Origin: Fusobacteriaceae bacterium | GTDB taxonomy: Bacteria > Fusobacteriota > Fusobacteriia > Fusobacteriales > Fusobacteriaceae | NCBI GenBank assembly: GCA_900764925.1 | Contig: CAAFPW010000116.1 | Coordinates: 1 to 24,950 of the forward strand | Direction of reading: 5' to 3' | DNA length: 24,950 nucleotides | Shown here: positions 21,828 through 24,950 of the stretch, piece by piece | Layout: every line of letters begins with the position of its first letter | Numbering within the stretch: the first letter of the stretch is position 1 | Made by a program: the position numbers and the translations under genes | The notes under the pieces: model-generated | The model's input: the letters and a program-made list of their open reading frames with translations, nothing else | Told to the model about the DNA's origin: nothing | Database searches by the model: none

Positions 21828-23447
21828 ATGAAATTAAAAAATAGTTTATTAGCAGTAGGATTATTATTGACAGCTTTAGGATGTGGAAATAGTAATGAAG
21901 AGACAAATCAAGAAAAAATATTAAATATAGGGGATGGAACAGAGCTTTCTACAATGGATTCAACTATTGCTACTGATGTTATTTCTTATAGAGCTATAGC
22001 TACAACAATAGAAGGGTTAGTACTACTAGATAAAGATGGAAATATTATTCCAGGAATAGCTGAAAGTTATAGTATAAGTGAAGATAAAAAAACTTATACA
22101 TTTAATTTGAGAGAAGCTTATTGGAATAATGGGACTCCTGTAAAAGCTGAAGATTTTGTATTTGCTTGGAGAAAATTAGTAGATCCTGATAACGGTTCTG
22201 AAATGGCATATAAAGGTAGTGTTGCTGGAATTAAAAATGCTGAAGATATTATGTATGGAAAAAAGCCTTTGGATTCTTTAGGAGTAGTAGCTTTAGATAG
22301 TAAAACATTAAAGGTGGAATTAGATAAACCTATACCATATTTTTTACAGATGATAACATCTCCAGCATTTTCTCCAATCTCTGAAGAGTTCTATAATCAA
22401 CAAAAAGATCAATATGGAATAAAACCAGAGAGTGTTTTAGCAAATGGTCCTTTTAAAATGGTGGAATGGAATCAAGGAGCTAATTATTTAATGGTGAAAA
22501 ATGATAAATATTATGATAGTCAAAATGTAAAAATAGATAAAATTAACTTTCAAGTTATAAAAGATGTTCAATCAGGAATTATAGCATATGAGCAAGGAGA
22601 TATAGATACAATTATTTTAACTGGAGATTTAGTAGATATGTATAAGGATTCTAAAGATTATACTAATATACCTGATAGTGGACTTTACTATATAGTTCCT
22701 AATTTACAAGTAAAAGGATTAGAAAATATAAATTTAAGAAAAGCTATTGCTTTAGCTTTTGATAAAAAAGAGATAGCGGATAATATCTTAAAAAATGGAT
22801 CACTTCCAGCTTATTATGTTGTAACAAAGGGATTAGCTAATGGACCTGATGGAAAAGATTTCCGTAGTACAGCTCCTGAGTATCAAGTGACAAATAAAGA
22901 GAAAGCAAAGGAGTATTTTGAAAAAGCTAAACAGGAATTAAAACAAGATAAATTTGAATATGAGTTTGTATTCACAGATAAAGAGGAGAGTAAGAAGATA
23001 GCTGAATTTTTTAAATCTGAGATAGAAACAACTCTTCCAGGAATAATAATCAATTTAAAGCAAGTTCCAACTAAAGAATCGTATAATTTATTAGATACTA
23101 GAAATTTCCAAATAGAATTGACAGGATGGAAACCAGATTATCCAGATCCATTAGTATATTTAGATATGTGGACTACTGGAGCTTCATATAACTATGGAGA
23201 ATGGTCTAATGCAGAATATGACAAATTAATCTATGAATCATCAAAAGGTAGTTATTTATTAGATTTAGATAAGAGATGGAAAGCACTTCAGAAGGCTGAA
23301 GAGATTTTGATGGAAGAAGCAGTTGTATTTCCTGTCTATGAAAAAGGAAGTGTTGGATTAGTAAGAGATGGAGTAGTAGGAATAGAATTTCATTCAATTG
23401 GAACAACTATTTATAAAAATGTTGATATAAATAGAGAAAATAAATAG
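21828..23447 (+). CDS. oppA: Oligopeptide ABC transporter substrate-binding lipoprotein
   Basis: This is the extracytoplasmic peptide-capture protein of an Opp-type ABC importer. The 539-residue protein has an N-terminal lipoprotein signal (MKLKNSLLAVGLLL, lipobox TALGC with C19 as lipid site), then the SBP family 5 fold with TYTFNLREAYWNNGTPVKAEDFVFAWRKL-type signature (about 85-112, abbreviated), LANGPFKMVEWNQG and the YPDPLVYLDMW segment. The in-frame ATG at 21816 is rejected because the GGAGGG that follows it is the ribosome site of the ATG at 21828. No permease or ATPase gene is adjacent, so it must use components coded elsewhere. Expression may be controlled by the leader ORF and terminator upstream. 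Confidence 0.93.
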   Translation: MKLKNSLLAVGLLLTALGCGNSNEETNQEKILNIGDGTELSTMDSTIATDVISYRAIATTIEGLVLLDKDGNIIPGIAESYSISEDKKTYTFNLREAYWNNGTPVKAEDFVFAWRKLVDPDNGSEMAYKGSVAGIKNAEDIMYGKKPLDSLGVVALDSKTLKVELDKPIPYFLQMITSPAFSPISEEFYNQQKDQYGIKPESVLANGPFKMVEWNQGANYLMVKNDKYYDSQNVKIDKINFQVIKDVQSGIIAYEQGDIDTIILTGDLVDMYKDSKDYTNIPDSGLYYIVPNLQVKGLENINLRKAIALAFDKKEIADNILKNGSLPAYYVVTKGLANGPDGKDFRSTAPEYQVTNKEKAKEYFEKAKQELKQDKFEYEFVFTDKEESKKIAEFFKSEIETTLPGIIINLKQVPTKESYNLLDTRNFQIELTGWKPDYPDPLVYLDMWTTGASYNYGEWSNAEYDKLIYESSKGSYLLDLDKRWKALQKAEEILMEEAVVFPVYEKGSVGLVRDGVVGIEFHSIGTTIYKNVDINRENK

Positions 23448-23600
23448 TTTTTGAAGACAAAATAAAATACTTTATATATTACTTTTCTTTATACCAATAT
23501 AAAAATTTATTATTTAAAAATTTTTTTAAAGTATGTTATCTTATTATAGTCACTTTACAAGAAAATACAATAATTTTTTAAGAGGAAAGAAGGAAGTAAT

Positions 23601-24650
23601 ATGAATCATCAAAAAAATTCTTTTAAAGAGAGAAATCCCAATATTTTTCTAGGAATTATATTGGTATTAATAATAGCAATTCCAGCTTGGATTTTAGGAA
23701 GTAGTTTTCCTATTATTGGAGGACCAGTTTTTGGAATGTTACTTGGAATGGTAGTAACACATTTTATAAAAGATAAGTCTCTATTTCAAAAGGGAATACT
23801 TTTCACCTCAAAAAAGATATTACAATATGCAGTAATTCTTTTGGGATTTGGGTTAAACTTATCAGTTGTATTGGAAACAGGGATACAATCTCTTCCAATA
23901 ATAATATCAACCATAGCAGTATCTCTATTAATAGCTTACATATTAAAGAAAGTATTAAATATTCCAACTAAAATCTCCACACTGATTGGAGTGGGATCAT
24001 CTATATGTGGAGGATCAGCAATTGCTGCCACAGCTCCTGTTATAGATGCCAATGATGAAGAGGTTGCTCAAGCAATATCAGTAATATTTTTCTTCAATGT
24101 TTTAGCAGCTCTTATTTTTCCAACTTTTGGGTCTTTTGTTGGATTTTCAACAACTTCAGGGGAAGCTTTTGGAATTTTTGCTGGAACAGCTGTCAATGAT
24201 ACATCTTCGGTTACTGCAGCAGCAGCTACTTGGGATACTATCTATAATTTAGGAAGTGCCACTTTGGACAAGGCAGTTACTGTGAAATTGACAAGAACTT
24301 TGGCAATTATTCCTATAACTCTATTTTTAGCTATTAATTCAGCTAAGGGGAACTCTCATACAAAAAAAGTGGATATGAAAAAGATATTTCCATTTTTTAT
24401 TCTGTACTTTATAGCTGCTTCAATTATAACTACAATCTCTGTTTCTTTAGGAGTAGATCCAAAACTCTTCTCTCCTTTAAAAACTTTGAGTAAATTTTTT
24501 ATTGTAATGGCTATGTGTGCTATAGGGTTAAATACTAATATTATAAAACTTATTAAAACAGGAGGAAAACCAATTATAATGGGATTTTCTTGTTGGATAG
24601 GAATAACTGTAGTAAGTCTGATTATTCAATATATATTGGGTATTTGGTAA
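23601..24650 (+). CDS. YeiH/UPF0324-family putative sulfate exporter
   Basis: This is a 349-residue membrane protein with about ten hydrophobic spans. It has the family signatures ILGSSFPIIGGPVFGMLLG in the first helices, QYAVILLGFGLNLSVV, GVGSSICGGSAIAATAP (about 134-150) and FAGTAVNDTSSVTAAAA (about 195-211), and ends with MAMCAIGLNTNIIKLIKTGGKP. The family is annotated as putative sulfate or small organic anion exporters; activity is not settled for most members. GAGGAAAG and AAGGAAG precede the ATG. It is monocistronic and ends in its own terminator. A 153-base AT-rich gap separates it from oppA, so they are probably independent. Confidence 0.9.
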   Translation: MNHQKNSFKERNPNIFLGIILVLIIAIPAWILGSSFPIIGGPVFGMLLGMVVTHFIKDKSLFQKGILFTSKKILQYAVILLGFGLNLSVVLETGIQSLPIIISTIAVSLLIAYILKKVLNIPTKISTLIGVGSSICGGSAIAATAPVIDANDEEVAQAISVIFFFNVLAALIFPTFGSFVGFSTTSGEAFGIFAGTAVNDTSSVTAAAATWDTIYNLGSATLDKAVTVKLTRTLAIIPITLFLAINSAKGNSHTKKVDMKKIFPFFILYFIAASIITTISVSLGVDPKLFSPLKTLSKFFIVMAMCAIGLNTNIIKLIKTGGKPIIMGFSCWIGITVVSLIIQYILGIW

Positions 24651-24663
24651 TATAGATAAAGGT

Positions 24664-24712
24664 AAACTACTCCTTAAATCTTCAAAGAAGAAAAAGGAGT
24701 AGTTTTTATTTT
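24664..24712. terminator. Bidirectional terminator after the YeiH-family gene
   Basis: AAACTACTCCTT (24664-24675) pairs with AAGGAGTAGTTT (24694-24705), with a second inner TCTTC/GAAGA pairing, followed by a T-rich tract on the plus strand. It also stands 45 bases beyond the stop of the convergent minus-strand PEBP gene. Confidence 0.85.
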
Positions 24713-24756
24713 ATAATCTATTCAATCTAAAATTTTTAATTTTTTAGAATATTATA

Positions 24757-24950
24757 TTAATTATCACTTTTATAAAGTGCTTCTATTGTAATTTTATCTA
24801 AGATATGACCTTTCATCTCGTGATATAGTTGATTTAAATAAAAGCCTTCTTCTAATTTTATCTCCTTATCTAAAGCGTAAAGAGTTATACTATATGTATG
24901 ATCTTTATCTGGAGGAGCTGGACCACCAAAGTGTGCTGCTTCAGCTTTTG
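24757..24950 (-). CDS. YbhB/YbcL-type PEBP-family protein, 3' part only
   Basis: The last 64 codons of a minus-strand gene run off the window edge. Visible motifs are HFGGPAPPDKDHTYSITLYALD and, near the end, HEMKGHILDKITIEALYKSDN (each cut to family blocks), which match the Raf-kinase-inhibitor-like PEBP family: GGP-PP, H-Y-TLYALD and GHIL. These small soluble proteins bind phosphate-containing ligands; their bacterial role is uncertain. The start and the N-terminal ligand-binding region lie outside this window. Confidence 0.88.
   Translation of the reverse strand, partial: KAEAAHFGGPAPPDKDHTYSITLYALDKEIKLEEGFYLNQLYHEMKGHILDKITIEALYKSDN

Noticed and set aside
1..24950. Insertion sequences, transposases, tRNA or rRNA genes
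   Set aside because: No transposase-like protein, terminal repeat pair or cloverleaf-like GTTC/CCA sequence could be supported anywhere in the window.

Overview
The window is very AT-rich, with tight minus-strand and plus-strand operons, strong AGGAG-type ribosome binding sites and A/T-ending codons. The gene complement (DUF6485 cysteine-rich protein, split transketolase with a TalC-type transaldolase, YeiH, OppA lipoprotein) suggests a Fusobacterium-like host, with low-GC Bacillota as the alternative. This is inferred from composition and protein character; no rRNA, tRNA or other species marker is present. An iteron origin with rep, parA and a parB-like gene shows that the piece is, or contains, a plasmid-type replicon (large plasmid, chromid or integrated plasmid).

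Layout. (1) 77-8395, minus strand: a type I restriction-modification operon, read hsdR - mrr - hsdM - DUF1016 nuclease - 59-codon gene - zeta-like toxin - hsdS. The 59-codon gene overlaps both neighbours and is the obvious candidate antitoxin for the zeta-like protein. (2) 8600-8665: a parS-like palindrome next to a terminator. (3) 8675-11278, minus: a maltose/galactoside-type acetyltransferase behind a 660-residue Rep_3-type initiator. (4) 11279-11991: the origin. It has about eleven 19-bp iterons, the first six on an exact 21-bp period, then three inverted TTRACAC-containing repeats, then a consensus parA promoter whose -35 box lies in another TTGACAC copy. (5) 11992-13834: parA, whose N-terminus looks like two AbrB-type DNA-binding hairpins fused to the ATPase, followed by a non-canonical partner gene. 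A perfect 16-bp palindrome between them matches the one at 8607 at 15 of 16 positions. (6) 13835-14415: a small-gene region with 44- and 33-codon ORFs and strong hairpins. (7) 14416-15472: acetamidase/formamidase and a convergent 49-residue membrane protein. (8) 15753-19997: a divergent IclR regulator facing an operon of DMT-family transporter, split transketolase and transaldolase, which looks like import plus non-oxidative pentose-phosphate metabolism of an unknown substrate. (9) 20101-21231: aldo/keto reductase and a small monooxygenase-fold protein. (10) 21280-24950: DUF6485 protein, a 29-codon leader ORF and terminator ahead of an orphan OppA lipoprotein, a YeiH-family transporter, and the 3' end of a PEBP/YbhB protein cut by the window edge.

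How they work together: rep, the iterons and the par genes would replicate and segregate the element. The RM, Mrr, DUF1016 and zeta block would act as defence and as post-segregational stabilisation. The plus-strand half carries metabolic cargo. The most original points are the AbrB-ParA fusion with its matched palindromes, the toxin-antitoxin pair nested and translationally coupled inside an RM operon, and the structured small-gene region after parB.
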